Source of the DNA: Clarireedia homoeocarpa
Taxonomy: Eukaryota > Ascomycota > Leotiomycetes > Helotiales > Rutstroemiaceae
Length of the DNA: 64,000 bases
Assembly: GCA_001465935.1 (NCBI GenBank)
Contig: LNKV01000019.1
Coordinates: 248,001-312,000 of the forward strand
Reading direction: 5' to 3'
Shown piece after piece: positions 25,101 through 36,014 of this stretch. Position 1 is the first letter of the stretch, and each line of letters starts with the position of its first letter. The translations under genes and the position numbers were made by a program. The notes under the pieces were generated by a model. It did not search any database. It saw only the letters and a program-made list of their open reading frames with translations, and was not told the origin of the DNA.

Positions 25101-27004
25101 TCAATGAAGCGGTTGAAGAGAGAGGAACTCCTGACGAACCCTTCGCAGAAGCCCCTAACGAGGAGCCCCAAGCAACCCCTAATGTAGAACCTACAAGCAT
25201 GACTGAGGGCCTTGCAGATCTCAATAATGAGTCTTCGACGAATGACCAAATCGAAACACAACAAAACAGCGCAGATCTTGTTGAGGAAGCAGCAGCGGAA
25301 GCAGACGACAGTCAACAAAATCTTAGCCAGACCGGATCTGACGACGAAGGCGGGGGAAGTGATGCTGATCATTCATTGCTTGATGATATTCTGCCCGGAG
25401 CTGCAGAGTTAGCTGAATCTCTTCGTGCAGGCAAGCCAAATGCGGATATGTCATTGGAAATTCCCAAGCACGAGAGGTCTAGCTTGATGAAGATGTTGAC
25501 AAACTTCTGGGCAGAACGGTCCGCTAGTGGTTGGACGCAGCTCGAATATCCAATTAATGCTGGTGATCATATATTCATGGACTCAGATGTCATCGTCAGA
25601 GAAGACGAGCCAAGTTCGCTAATTGCCTTCACGCTATCATCCGAGCATTACAGAGCCAAGTTGAACGACCTTCGGAAGCAGGAGCCAGCTCCTATACAAT
25701 CCCCTGAAGTTGAGCCCAAAACAGACACACCAGATCTCTGTGAAGATGGTATCAACCAAGCAGAAGTCGAAACCTCTTTACTTCGTGCCACTGGAACACA
25801 TCTGGCGTATTCATTCGTTGACTCATCTGCAAGAATGCAATGCAAAATCTTTTTCGCGGAGCAATTCGATGCTGTACGACGCAAGTGCGGCGTGGCCGAT
25901 CGGATCGTCGAATCTCTATCTCGTTGTCTAAAGTGGGATTCGAAGGGCGGAAAGACAAAATCTGTTTTCCTCAAAACACTTGATGATCGATTGGTTCTTA
26001 AACAACTCTCACCCGTTGAGACGCAAGCTTTTCTCAAGTTTGCACCTGCATATTTCGAAATTATCTCCGAGGCACTATTTCATGAGCTCCCTACGGTCAT
26101 TGCGAAGATGCTGGGTTTCTTTCAAATTGTTATTAAAAATCCTGCCACAGGAACTGAGATCAAGTGGGATGTGCTTGTGATGGAGAATCTTTTCTACGAC
26201 CGTTCACCGACCCGCATCTTCGATCTCAAAGGGTCTATGCGAAATAGGAAAATACAATCAACCGGAGAACAGAACGAAGTCCTTTTAGATGAGAATATGG
26301 TGGAATTCATCTATGAATCACCACTCTTCACGCGCGAGGTAAGGGGATAAACCAGTAGAGAAACGTGCACTAATGTTTTGTTAGCATTCTAAGAAGTTAT
26401 TACGGTCTGCAATCTTCAACGATACACTCTTCTTGCAGCGAAACGATGTGATGGATTACTCTTTAATGGTGGCTGTCGATGAGGTATGTATGTTGAAATC
26501 CTGATACAGTGCGGAAACTGATAGTCGAAAAAGGCCCGAAAGGAGCTGGTCGTTGGTATCATCGATGTTGTTCGGACTTATACATGGGTAAGATTCAGTT
26601 GTCAAACCAGGATAATTCATGCTAACTATGCAACAGGATAAAAAGCTCGAGTCCTGGATTAAAGGTAAATCACAAAAATCTCACACATCTTGTAAATGGT
26701 CACTGATTGTCATTAGATCGCGGTTTTGCCGGAGGCGGACGAAATCGTCCTACCGTCACTTCACCTAAGGTAAGTTCTTTCTAAATAGCCCTTCTTGGTT
26801 CAATTTTGACAACAGTAAAGGAATACAAGAGCCGTTTCAGAGAGGCCATGAATAGATACATCCTACAAGGTGATACATATCCCATCTAAACCGCTCGTTT
26901 CTCTACTAATGCAGCGAGCAGCACCTAATAGCTGGCATCAACCGCTAGATGGTCGACCACGGAGAGACTCAAGGCAGATGATTGACAACCCAAGACAACT
27001 TTAA
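19139..27004 (+). CDS. FAB1: 1-phosphatidylinositol-3-phosphate 5-kinase
   Basis: Makes PI(3,5)P2 on endosomes and vacuoles, controlling vacuole size and membrane recycling. Seven exons: 19139-26338, 26385-26483, 26525-26587, 26637-26664, 26717-26769, 26821-26869, and a last exon from about 26919 to the TAA at 27002-27004. The total is about 2525 aa. Domains in order: a Ser-rich disordered N-terminus; a FYVE finger about residues 455-515 with RRKHHCR and paired cysteines; a TCP1/GroEL-like domain about 835-1130 (SLHHVRRLLHQLL through GCTIVLRGAS); a Cys-rich region about 1300-1620; a long disordered linker; and the PIPK lipid kinase domain about 2085-2510. The kinase shows FDLKGSMRNRK, DYSLMVAVDE and GIIDVVRTYTWDKKLESWIK. 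All small 3' exons join in frame. The last acceptor is ambiguous: AG at 26914 gives an early stop, while AG at 26918 or 26921 reads on to 27004. Confidence 0.95.
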
Positions 27005-28068
27005 TTTCTTCAGAATATTTGTACATTAAGAAGCGAATTGCATTGGTAATCCATACATGGGGAATCAATTTGAGCGTCATAGGGAATTGGATTTAGAATT
27101 ATCCGATGGGGAAATGGATAATTACGCAGTTTGACGAGTCATGATCGGAGAGCCATAATTAGGGTACTTTAACTCCCCATAGTACCCCAAAAACGGGGAA
27201 GAAGGTTGGCTTCCTAGACAAGTATAAACATTTACTCATCGTTATGTCACATTCCAATTGGTTGTCCTTAGTAGATGATAATACCTCCCGTCTCATCCTT
27301 CACCCCCGAATGCAACATAACCCACCGCGCTAAGTAGCGTCTATCACTTCTACCCTTGTTCTCCTCATACGACGTTTTCAGAATCTTCCATATCGCAGCA
27401 TGGAGTGGAATCAAGCGAGAAAGATTCCACATCTTCCTGTTTCAACGATTGTCGCAACGCAGTGATGATACTGATGCCAGGAGGGCGAGACGGGATGGGA
27501 TGGGATTGGTAGAGAGTGTGTGCTTCACAGTACTGGAGAGGAAGCTGTTTGAGCTGAAGGTTAACATTTGGGCTTTGTGATCGCAAAATGATATTTTCTC
27601 TGGTCCAGTTTGCGTGCCCATGAAGCAGCAATGCTTGTGGGGGCGAGAGACTTATCTTGCCACTTAGGAGGATTGGGTCTGGGTGGCGCCGTTGGCGATG
27701 TGCTTATGTCAGTTCCATTATTTAGGAATTTGGGGGCGTTAAAATAGCCTTTCGCCGGAAACATGAGAGATCTTTATATCTAATTGAGCCTTCGATGGTA
27801 TGGAGATCATGGGGCTGGGGGGCGAGTTGTGGTGTGTGTTCAGCCGTTCGCTTTAACTTTTGAAACGCGAGAACTAGAATCCTTCTGGTGCAACCCCAGA
27901 TGCATAAGCCCTTCGCAATTTTTCAGATTCGTTTCATGTGGGTTGTATCTCACTACTTCTGTCTTTTCCCCTCGCCAACTAACTGTGGAAATAGAGATAT
28001 TATGATATTTATCTCACTCAGCTGCTCAATACAGTTTCTATCATGATAGATGCCACACTCGTTGAAAA
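27005..28068. other. intergenic, FAB1 3' flank and promoter of next gene
   Basis: No gene supported. The small ORFs on both strands at 27356-28005 overlap each other and have no domain character. The last ~100 bp should hold the promoter of the membrane protein starting at 28069. Confidence 0.5.
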
Positions 28069-29006
28069 ATGGTTGCAAACAGACTGCTTTTCTTGATCCA
28101 TTCTTCCCTCATAGCATTCACGTCCGCACAATGTTATAGCTACGCCGGCGTCCTAATGGACAGTGCGTACATGCCCTGCAACGGATCCGCTCCAGTGAGC
28201 ATGTGCTGCCACTTAGGTTTCGCGAACAACGGCGGCGACCAGTGTGGCTCTGGGTCTACCTACGGGCTCTGCGGTGTGACCGGGACTCAGCTGTGGAGAG
28301 AGTCATGTACAGATCAAACATGGCAATCGCCTGTTTGTCTAAAGCTGTGCCTGGGAGGTAATTGGCCTGGAATATCAGACGCAGCGAATTGGAGAGCTAA
28401 CGAGATTGTCAAATAGTAAACGACACTGCGATCACTGCGTGTCCGGACGGAAGTTATTGTTGTGGGAAGAATGCGAAGGATTGCTGTGATGCCGGGCAAG
28501 GGAAATTTATCGTTAACAATCAGGTTGCCGACTCAGCCGGAGACAATTCGTTGAATATCAATACTACCTCAGTCATCAAGTCCTCTTCCATAATTGTAGA
28601 AGCCAAACCTACCACCGGACCCATCACTGCATCAATCACGCCCTCGCCGTCAGTTCTCACAACAACAATATCCCAATCCGTCCCTACAACTATATTTCAA
28701 TCCACATCAACCGGATCATCCGCATCTCAATCACATCCTCTATCCACAGGCACAAAAGCTGGTATAGCAGTTGGTACAACCATGTGTCTGATCGGATTTC
28801 TCGCACTCGCGGGGTTCTTCTGGAAACGGAAGGTGAAGAAGCTAGATACTGTGGACGATAGCAGGTTTAGCTCTGAGAAAATTGAGGTTGTTGTTGGAGG
28901 TGATACGAAATCTAGACCGATGTATGGAAACAGTGTAGAAGCAGACTCGGTATGTAGACCTGCGGAAATGGGTAATGGAAGGAGAGAACCAATAGAGATG
29001 CTGTAG
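28069..29006 (+). CDS. Cys-rich secreted-ectodomain, single-pass membrane protein
   Basis: Function unknown. I read two exons, 28069-28357 and 28417-29006, summing to 879 nt (292 aa). The 59-nt intron runs GTAATT...AATAG with a CTAAC branch. An N-terminal signal peptide ends near SAQC (about residue 20). About 110 residues with many cysteines follow, including the CC pairs in SMCCHLGF, SYCCGKN and KDCCDAG. Next come a Ser/Thr-rich stalk, one transmembrane helix (AGIAVGTTMCLIGFLALAGFF) and a KRKVKK stop-transfer followed by a ~60-residue cytosolic tail. This layout is common in Pezizomycotina surface proteins of unknown role. A sensor or adhesion function would be a guess. It lies just upstream of the hAT-like element. 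Confidence 0.78.
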
Positions 29007-29085
29007 TACAAGGCGTGATGCTAAATAAAGATGGCGTATTGGAATTAATGAGTATGCAATTGGCGGGCCTAGAGATGGTGTGCTT

Positions 29086-30027
29086 CAGAGTTGGGCATCT
29101 AGTGGAATGCATCCAGTAATTTTCTGGATATCCACCCTGGATTACTGTCCAGAAGCACTTCTAGGAATGGGAATACCATCCAGAAAATCTGTGGAATAAT
29201 CCAGGATTTCCTGGGTAAAGATGCCTTATTTTGGCCTGATATAACCGCTCTTAAGGCCTTATTTGGGTACAGAAGTGGACAAAGCGGCATACCCAATCAG
29301 GAAAAAATGAGGATATACTTTTTTGATAATTTATTCAACGCAATAATATATAATACTAGTCTTCTATATTAAAGTATCTAATTGAGCAAGCTTTAAAGCT
29401 TCTGCTTGACGATCAAGTAGTCTCTTATTAGCTTCCTGCTAGTGCTCTTTGGCTATTACTCTACTAACAGCTTCAATTGCTTTTCTTTTCTCGCCTTCTT
29501 CTTTCTTTAAAAGCTCTTCAACTCGGTGTTCAGCAAGGGTAGGCCCTGGAACTCCGATAGGAAGGCGAACTCTTTTGGCCGGAGCATTGGATAGAGATTG
29601 AGTAGATGCTTGAGGTGCTTCTCTGGTACGTTTATGCGCTGATGAAGGTAATGGTCTATTGGCGAAAATCGACCCAGGTTGGGCGCGATGAGGAGGTAAT
29701 TGAGGTTCGTTGGAAGGTATTGTTATTGATAAAAAGTAGAGATCAGCTCCGAAAAAACCTCTATTAGCTTCTTTGATTATTTAATCTTAAAAATCTTCAC
29801 AGGTTATCATCTGAACTGTATAGCAGGAAGTCATTATTTCCTAAATAGGCAATTCAAACTCGGCTAAGTCAGCCTCAACTATGTTTTGGTGCAAGCACAT
29901 GATAATTACCCGGGGTATTCCGGATTATTCCACAAATTCCTGGGTACCATCCAGCAGAAGCTAGCTGGGTTGGAATACCATTCCCAGAGCTCAAAAAATC
30001 CTGGGTGGAATAGGATGCCCAACTCTG
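29086..30027. mobile_element. hAT-like element with degraded interior
   Basis: The two ends are inverted repeats: CAGAGTTGGGCATC at 29086-29099 and its complement at 30014-30027. Further imperfect inverted similarity reaches about 130 bp inwards, including shared GTGGAATAATCC near 29190 and 29916. The flanks are GTGTGCTT on the left (29078-29085) and GTATGCTT on the right (30028-30035), an 8-bp target duplication with one mismatch. CAGxG ends, 8-bp duplications and subterminal repeats (several GGAATACCAT/GGATTATTCC units) are hAT hallmarks. At 942 bp it is too short for an intact hAT transposase, so it is a deleted or non-autonomous copy. The interior has a coding relic on the minus strand. 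Confidence 0.72.
29364..29730 (-). pseudogene. coding relic inside hAT-like element
   Basis: On the minus strand one frame reads as a charged, protein-like stretch. It includes NRPLPSSAHKRTREAP, KRVRLPIGVPGP and a coiled-coil-like RVEELLKKEEGEKRKAIEA. It is broken by one in-frame TAG at plus positions 29439-29441 and ends at the stop at 29364-29366. No catalytic transposase motif is visible. It may be the C-terminal part of the element's former protein, but I do not recognise the family. Confidence 0.45.
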
Positions 30028-30297
30028 GTATGCTTGTGGCGAAGGTCATGCCACTCGTCGCTGATAACATGCTCAGGTCGACGCTGAATCAACTAGATAT
30101 CAGACGAAAATGATGTAAGACAGACCACTCGGCTGACTGTTATTATGAGTGGGACCTAGTCTAAAGGTTAAATTCACACAGTGGTTTTGGGGTCGCAAGA
30201 TTGGATTGAAATTATGTCTGATTTTACGTCTCATGATTTGTTGCCTACGTATTTTCGTCTGCACTAATATGGCAGCCGTTGTATCAATTGTCATATA

Positions 30298-31763
30298 TCA
30301 AAATAGCTCAAGGTGGCCGGGACCTTGCCGTGCGAACTCTTTATCCAAGAACGACTGTAGTGGAGGTTCAGGGTCGGAAGACAGCCGACTTCTCTCCGTG
30401 TCACCAATCACACCATCAATATTTAATTCAATCCACCTTGTCTCTTTTCCAATCCAAAGACTTGCAAGCCTTCGATACTTGGTCAACAAGCGATCGATTT
30501 TGCTCCTTTCCTGTGCCGCTAGAGATTCATTCCACTGCGAAATCTCCAATGAATACTTGTAGAAGGAAAGGTCGACGTCGACATCCTGGTTGCGGAAATC
30601 CTGAAGTATAGCAACGTATTGCTGTCGTATAAGCCTTGCCTCACTAATCATCTTGGGAGGAAGAGACTTGCCGCGCAAAGACTCAAGCTGGATCTTATAA
30701 CCTTGCAATAATTCCTCGGCCATAACAGCAAGTGCACATAGATGGAATACTGAGCCAGTCTCGGAGATGAAACCAGAGGAAGCATCGAACAGATTATCCT
30801 TCACAGTCTGCCAGTTCTGGAGGTAGCGAGTAACACCCCAAGTGACGCTCCATATTGGCCCAGAAGGCTGGACGTGATGTATAATTGATGCCTTTAGAAA
30901 TTTTTTGGTGAGAGTCAAGCGCTCGGGAAAGGGAACATTTTCATCAATCAGTTTGAAATGATTGCCTCCGGTTGAAGATGAGCCTAGGATATTTATGCAA
31001 TAGGCAGGGTCTTCTAACCATGACATTGCACATCTCATGTATTCGCCATCTGACTGCCACTTTCTCACTAACGCGGCAAGAGCATGCTCAGGAGGATAAG
31101 ATCTATGCACCAACGGGCGCAATTCGGACAATCTCATGGGTCGTGAAGGCAGTCTTCCATCGATATGCTGATTTCGCTCGGTTACGGGATGATTTTCTTT
31201 CCAATCATCCCCAAGAAATACTTCATCTTCACCCTTGTGTTTGACTGGTGGTAATTCAGGAAGAAAAAAATCATTGGCGTCTTGCGAATAGCCGTATGCG
31301 GGGTGGAGTTGAGGTTTAGGTTGAGGTTGAGGTTGAGGTTGAGGTTGATGTTGATGTTGATGTTGATGTTGATGTTGAGGAGTGAGATTGTTCACTAGCC
31401 AACTCAAAGGGTTTAGTGAATGAGATCGACCATCATGCACGCGAGCATTATCTTTAGCCTGGTCGTTTGGCTCTTCAGGTCCAACAGACATTGCAGATCG
31501 TTGTCCTCGACCATATCGTCCACCACCTTCATTATTGGTCTTGTATTTTCGTATTTCCCATTCCTCAAGTTTGTTCCGGTACATGCGAGTACTATGACGA
31601 CGACTGTTAGTGGATGTCAAGATGTAGGAGGCTGCGCATCGACTCACCTCGCATTGAAGCCGTGGGTGGCATGTAAAATCTCGCGGACTTGTTCGAGCGA
31701 TCTCCCTTCAGTGATGTATAGACGCTCCAAATCGCCTCTTATACTGGCCCAGTCTTTGGGCAT
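30298..31763 (-). CDS. Clr5-domain protein with His-Gln/Pro-Gln repeat
   Basis: Fungal protein with an N-terminal Clr5 domain, the small helical domain named after fission yeast Clr5. I read two exons, 31763-31648 and 31591-30298, giving 1410 nt (469 aa). The 56-nt intron (GTGAGT...CATAG, branch CTAAC) interrupts the Clr5 domain, joining FNA to STRMYRNKLEEW. The Clr5 domain covers about residues 1-54 (DWASIRGDLERLYITEG, then LEQVREIL). A repetitive HQ then PQ tract follows, encoded by TTGATG/TTGAGG hexamers near 31317-31378. The last ~300 residues are helical and globular, with hydrophobic stretches such as IWSVTWGVTRYLQNW, but show no domain I recognise. Clr5 proteins are numerous in Pezizomycotina and mostly uncharacterised. 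The gene sits between two transposon relics. Confidence 0.8.
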
Positions 31764-32210
31764 GGCGGCAGTTTAATCCGTTGGGAAGGCTTGCGGTGCT
31801 GCGATTTTGATACAAAAGAAGTACCCATTTCGCGCGTGTTCTGTACCATTATGGGGAGAGGTGATCGACTCAGTATAAAAGGGTTTTGATTATGGCTCAA
31901 CAAGTGAAAAAGTAAGCCGCAGCCTTGATGATATGTGTGGCGACGATGGTTAACTTCTGACGCGTCCTACACATACGCAGTCAAGTGTGCCAAGTGTGTC
32001 GTTGTGTTCGCTCCCCATGATGGCGCAACAACTGGATGTGCCCCCCCCCCGTTTTCGGTTAGTGGCAAGCAATTTAGCCAAGTGCCAAGTGTGTCGTCGT
32101 TGTGTGCGCTTCCCATGATGGTCTATGGGGCGGGTCAAATGTTCCTAGGGAGGGAAAAGAGGGCTGCCTCCCGTTTCGGTTAGTGGCAAGCAATTTAGCC
32201 AAGTAAGCTA
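31764..32210. other. intergenic with diverged direct duplication
   Basis: Promoter side of the Clr5 gene, then the direct duplication 31987-32203, ending at the Tc1/mariner relic. A run of ten C lies at 32041-32050. No gene supported. Confidence 0.55.
31987..32203. repeat. diverged direct duplication beside transposon end
   Basis: Two copies share the start GTGCCAAGTGTGTCG (31987 and 32082), a central CCCATGATGG, and the end CGGTTAGTGGCAAGCAATTT (about 32056 and 32177). Copy one is about 95 bp. Copy two is about 122 bp, with extra sequence in its middle. The array abuts the left inverted repeat of the Tc1/mariner relic. Confidence 0.85.
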
Positions 32211-32211
32211 C

Positions 32212-33588
32212 GCATGCACGCGCGGCCCCACTTAGTCGTGGCACACCAAAATATCTTCATTTTTGGTGGGATATTATTTTAATCCCATTCAACTTCTTCA
32301 ATTATTGTGCAGTTTTAATAAAATGTAGCTCAAAATGACGAGAATGAACCAAGGTTTCAGGGGCCGAAAGCACAAAAGCCCCGAGTACCAAATCCAGGGG
32401 AAAAATACCCCTAAAGAGCAGAGCCCTGAGTCTATTTATATTATTAAGCAGATTAATCGTACCTTCGAAGAGCCTTTAACTCCGCCAGCCAAACGAGTAC
32501 ATCAACCAGAAAAGGATTAAGAGTATATTCCTAGGACTGAATAGCCTACTCCTTTGAAAGCAGGAGTCAAGTTCTGTATCGAGTTCCTTGAGTATAAAGG
32601 TATCCTATATAATAAAACTGATATCTTCGAATTCGCAAATCATATACTACCTCGTATTAGATATAGAGTCTTAGTAGACTCTTTAGTTTATCGATTAGAT
32701 ACAAAGAATCTCCTTAATCTACATTATCAACTGTGTGTTGTATTTGCAGAGAAAGTATAAGAAATAGAAGAGATTTTGGAATAAGAAGGGCTTGAAAGGA
32801 GAGGTTTAATATAGGAACAACTAGATAGCGAAGTAGAGTTAGATACAAACAGAAAGACTATATAAAATACTCTTAGGACTCTAGATTATTATAAGTATAT
32901 AGCTTGTAGGAAGCAATAGGTAGACAAGAATATAGCGATTCGTAGAGTTAAGTACTCAAGAGTTATATTAGAACGTTACCCTTCTTGGACTAACTGGAAG
33001 GAGGTTCGTTAGTCGGATAAATACTATTGGAGTTAGAAGCCCCAAAGGAAGCTATAGATTATCAGGAAGCCTGAGATACAGAGATACTACAACTGTATAT
33101 AATATAAGAGTCGACCTAAGAAGAAGGATTAGAAAAGATTATATATATAGAGTACAGTTGGCTGGGATTTCAAAGCAGATCTAATATTCTATAATACTAG
33201 CAATACAAACGGAAAGATAAGCCAACGGGTTTATATTAATCAGATATTAAAACCAGTTATCAAACCTTAGTTAGATAGTCCTAGGAGGTTCGTACTAGAA
33301 GAGGATAGTGATTCAAGGTATGGTACTTTAGGCACTTTATCAGACTCCTTATTGGGATGATACAACTACAAAACAGGTGATTATAGAGGTATAGAATTCG
33401 ATTCCTCAATTATTCATCAACAACTCTATCAAAACAATTCCCGATCGATACAAAGCTATTATCAAGGGAGATGGACAAATGACAGCTTACTAGAATATAT
33501 AATTATTTGTTGTTGATTTTTAATTAATAAAATTGTAGAAATGAAGATATTTTGGTGTGCCACGACTAAGCGGGGCCGCGTGGCATGC
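32212..33588 (+). mobile_element. degraded Tc1/mariner-like transposon
   Basis: About 50-bp terminal inverted repeats flank an AT-rich body. The left end reads GGCCCCACTTAGTCGTGGCA from 32224; the complement of the right end gives GGCCCCGCTTAGTCGTGGCA. Both continue into CACCAAAATATCTTCATTT. Similarity extends outwards to GCATGC at 32212-32217 and 33583-33588. No clear TA target duplication was found. The body is strongly AT-rich with many TAG codons, as expected from C-to-T mutation by RIP. Confidence 0.82.
32335..33493 (+). pseudogene. Tc1/mariner transposase remnant (DDE_3 type)
   Basis: A transposase remains visible through stops and shifts. There is an N-terminal low-complexity part and a helix-turn-helix-like region (about 32554-32760, KTDIFEFANHILPR). 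A middle part follows with VGWDFKADLIFY (near 33155) and the conserved-looking TNGKISQRVYINQILKPVIKP (near 33208-33268) and LEEDSDS. The tail YKAIIKGDGQMTAY ends at the TAG at 33491-33493. Many in-frame TAG codons interrupt it. The section normally carrying the second catalytic aspartate and the following block is missing after 33335, and the tail lies in another frame. It is non-functional. Confidence 0.8.
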
Positions 33589-34881
33589 AAATGCAAAATG
33601 CAAATTGGCTTTGGTACATATGTCAGCTGGAAGTTGCACAGTGTGGCACAGAAGCTATCGTATCCATTCCATTCCTGCAAGGTGACTCTATTTTCGCGTC
33701 CAAGCCAAGCCAGAAAACATCTCGGTTCGGGAATAATGCATCCCGATGATCCGTGGGAAGCAAAATACAAGTAACAGCCATCCATATCCCTTCAACGAAG
33801 GGCACAGATGAGGCCGGCGATCGGCATTTTCATACAGTATCTTTGACCCATGACAGCCGCACGTTTAAATCCCCGCATGTGCAGATACCGCACGTGCAGA
33901 TACCGCATATGTAATCCATAACGGAGCGGAAGGCATGTCATGTGTTTTTGGAGCCAATGTATCGACCGGAAGACGTTGACCTTATCAAGTGCTACGCAGT
34001 ATAATTGCTATGTTAACACGAGCATTGACTGAAGCCAGCGCTTCCCGTTGGTGCAAAAGTCAAAGTAGCCTATTGAAAGGTCGATTTGAAAGATTGATGT
34101 GCAAGGGCTCAGATAAGAGGTGTCGTAGTAGTAAGAAGTCGCAGTCGTAGCAGCTTGCAGTAGCAGCTTGCAGTAGCAGCATTGCAGTAGCAGTATTGCA
34201 GCAGCAAGAAGCGGGAGCAGGAGCGGGAGCCTCGAGTATGCCTAAGCAGATTCCGGTGAACACCTATACCCATACCTATAATAGCTATAGCAAATCCGCA
34301 TACTTGTGGAGACTGGGATGGATATTCTGACCATTCATCGACATTCAACCCAGGAAGGGCTTAGTGCAAGGATAATAAACAAAAGACAAGCACACAAGCA
34401 TCTTGGAGCACTCACCCTTGATCCCTTGACGTTCCAAGCAAAAGCATCTTCTCGGGGTTCGGCTTCTTGGGAGGCGATCTGAGGAAGGGGTTAGTGCAAG
34501 GGTACAGGGTACTTAAGAACAAAGGTCAACGGCACAAGGGCACCTGAAGAAGTATAGAATCGGTCAGACGTCATGCTGGTGCATCCTTCTTAGTACGAGT
34601 ATAAGTTTTGTAACTTACAATTTACACCAAAAGTAATACTATTTAAGATATTATAATTAATTCAATTCATAAAATATTTTTCTATAGTATTGAAGTTATA
34701 TAGAACCTAATTAAATCTATAATAAAATAAACTCATTTAGTTTTTACTATTTTCGTTGTGAAATAATACATTATTCAGTTATTTAATATAGTGGTGTACG
34801 CTGTACTGTACGAAAAACCAAAGAGGTAGGAACTCGTGGTTGTGAAACGGGGCTCAGAAAGAACGCGGGAGGTGACCTTCA
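33589..34881. other. gene-free, partly AT-rich island
   Basis: No gene supported. Short repeats include two CGTGCAGATACCGCA-like units near 33879-33907 and GTAGCAGCTTGCA/GTAGCAGCATTGCA units near 34141-34205. About 34610-34800 is very AT-rich (long A/T runs, few G or C), resembling RIP-degraded sequence without a recognisable element. Confidence 0.6.
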
Positions 34882-35093
34882 CCAGTGGGTGTACTACTTA
34901 TCCGACCAACTCCCAAACTTCAATATTCGACTAAAATATATGCTTTTGAGATCTCTACTCTAGCAAGTGTATAAACGAGCTCTTAATGATTAAATTGTAT
35001 TGGGACAATCAGATATATAAGTTTTTAAATGTCCAGATTGCACTTGAACAATCAGAAATCCGAAGTTGGTCGGATAGTTAGTACACCCACTGG
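34882..35093. mobile_element. 212-bp inverted-repeat element (MITE-like)
   Basis: Left end CCAGTGGGTGTACTACTTAT from 34882; the complement of the right end, ending at 35093, reads CCAGTGGGTGTACTAACTAT. Both continue with CCGACCAACT. This gives a near-perfect ~30-bp inverted repeat around an AT-rich core without coding potential. No convincing target duplication is visible. It has the size and build of a non-autonomous DNA element. Confidence 0.75.
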
Positions 35094-36014
35094 CGCTGCG
35101 ATGCATATGTATGCATATGCAGGCTCATATATTACGCTGCATGGCTAGCTGCATGAAACGTTAGAGTAGGATCATCGAATGAATCTCTACACTGTGGCCT
35201 ACGAACGGGGGGTTGGTTAGATCACATGATAGCATTCTGATGTAATTGCGCTAAGCGCTAGTTAAGGCTTGGTCGGCAAAATCCTGATCACAAGGAGGCA
35301 TACTCAGGACAGCTCAGTTCAACTGCTGAATAGGATTAAGGCAACGCTTCATACTTGACTCGCGAGGCGAAGATGCTACATTCATACTTTGTGCATTCAC
35401 TGATCCCATATGGATATGGATATGTGGGCGAATGTAGGTGAATGCAGGTGTTGCAAGTTGCCAGATGCCCGGCATACGAGTGCAGTCTGTTTCCTTGATC
35501 AAGGCGTTCCCTGACTTTCTCATCCCACTCCACGCTTTCCTCAATCTCCCCCGACCCAGACCCAAAACCCAAGACCAGGGGGGGACGCCATCGATCTCCA
35601 TGGCGTCCGTCGCTGCTACCGCTTGTTCATCGCAAATCCCGCAGGTGTGCAGGTGTGCAGGTGTGCATGTAAAATGTGCATATTGGGGCAGCCGTCTTGG
35701 ACAGCAGTGGACAGCAGCCGGCAGCCGTCGCCGCCATCTGTCGGACATATTGCACATTTAAAAATTGCGAACCATTTTATTTCACAGTTTGCGAAAGTGC
35801 AAAAGTAGTTTCGTATACACCTACTCACCACTCCTCTCACTATAAGAATCAAGGAAAAGTACTGCTCGCTCATCATGTTGTCATCACTTGCCCTTCATCC
35901 AAATTCAACATTGCATTGCAGAAACTTTCGCATTCGACAGGAAGCACTCATACTCATACTCGTAGCCTTCTCAATCCACCTAAGGTTGCCCCCTGTCTTG
36001 TCCAGCCTTGCGTC
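35094..36014. other. intergenic upstream of hypothetical gene
   Basis: No gene supported. It includes three GCAGGTGTG units at about 35641-35668 and a GGATATGGATAT microrepeat near 35411. The overlapping ORFs on both strands at 35314-35876 look non-coding. The last few hundred bases probably hold the promoter and leader of the gene at 36015. Confidence 0.5.

Noticed and set aside
32224..33576. Intact transposase gene
   Set aside because: Many in-frame stops, a missing central block and a frame change make it non-functional.
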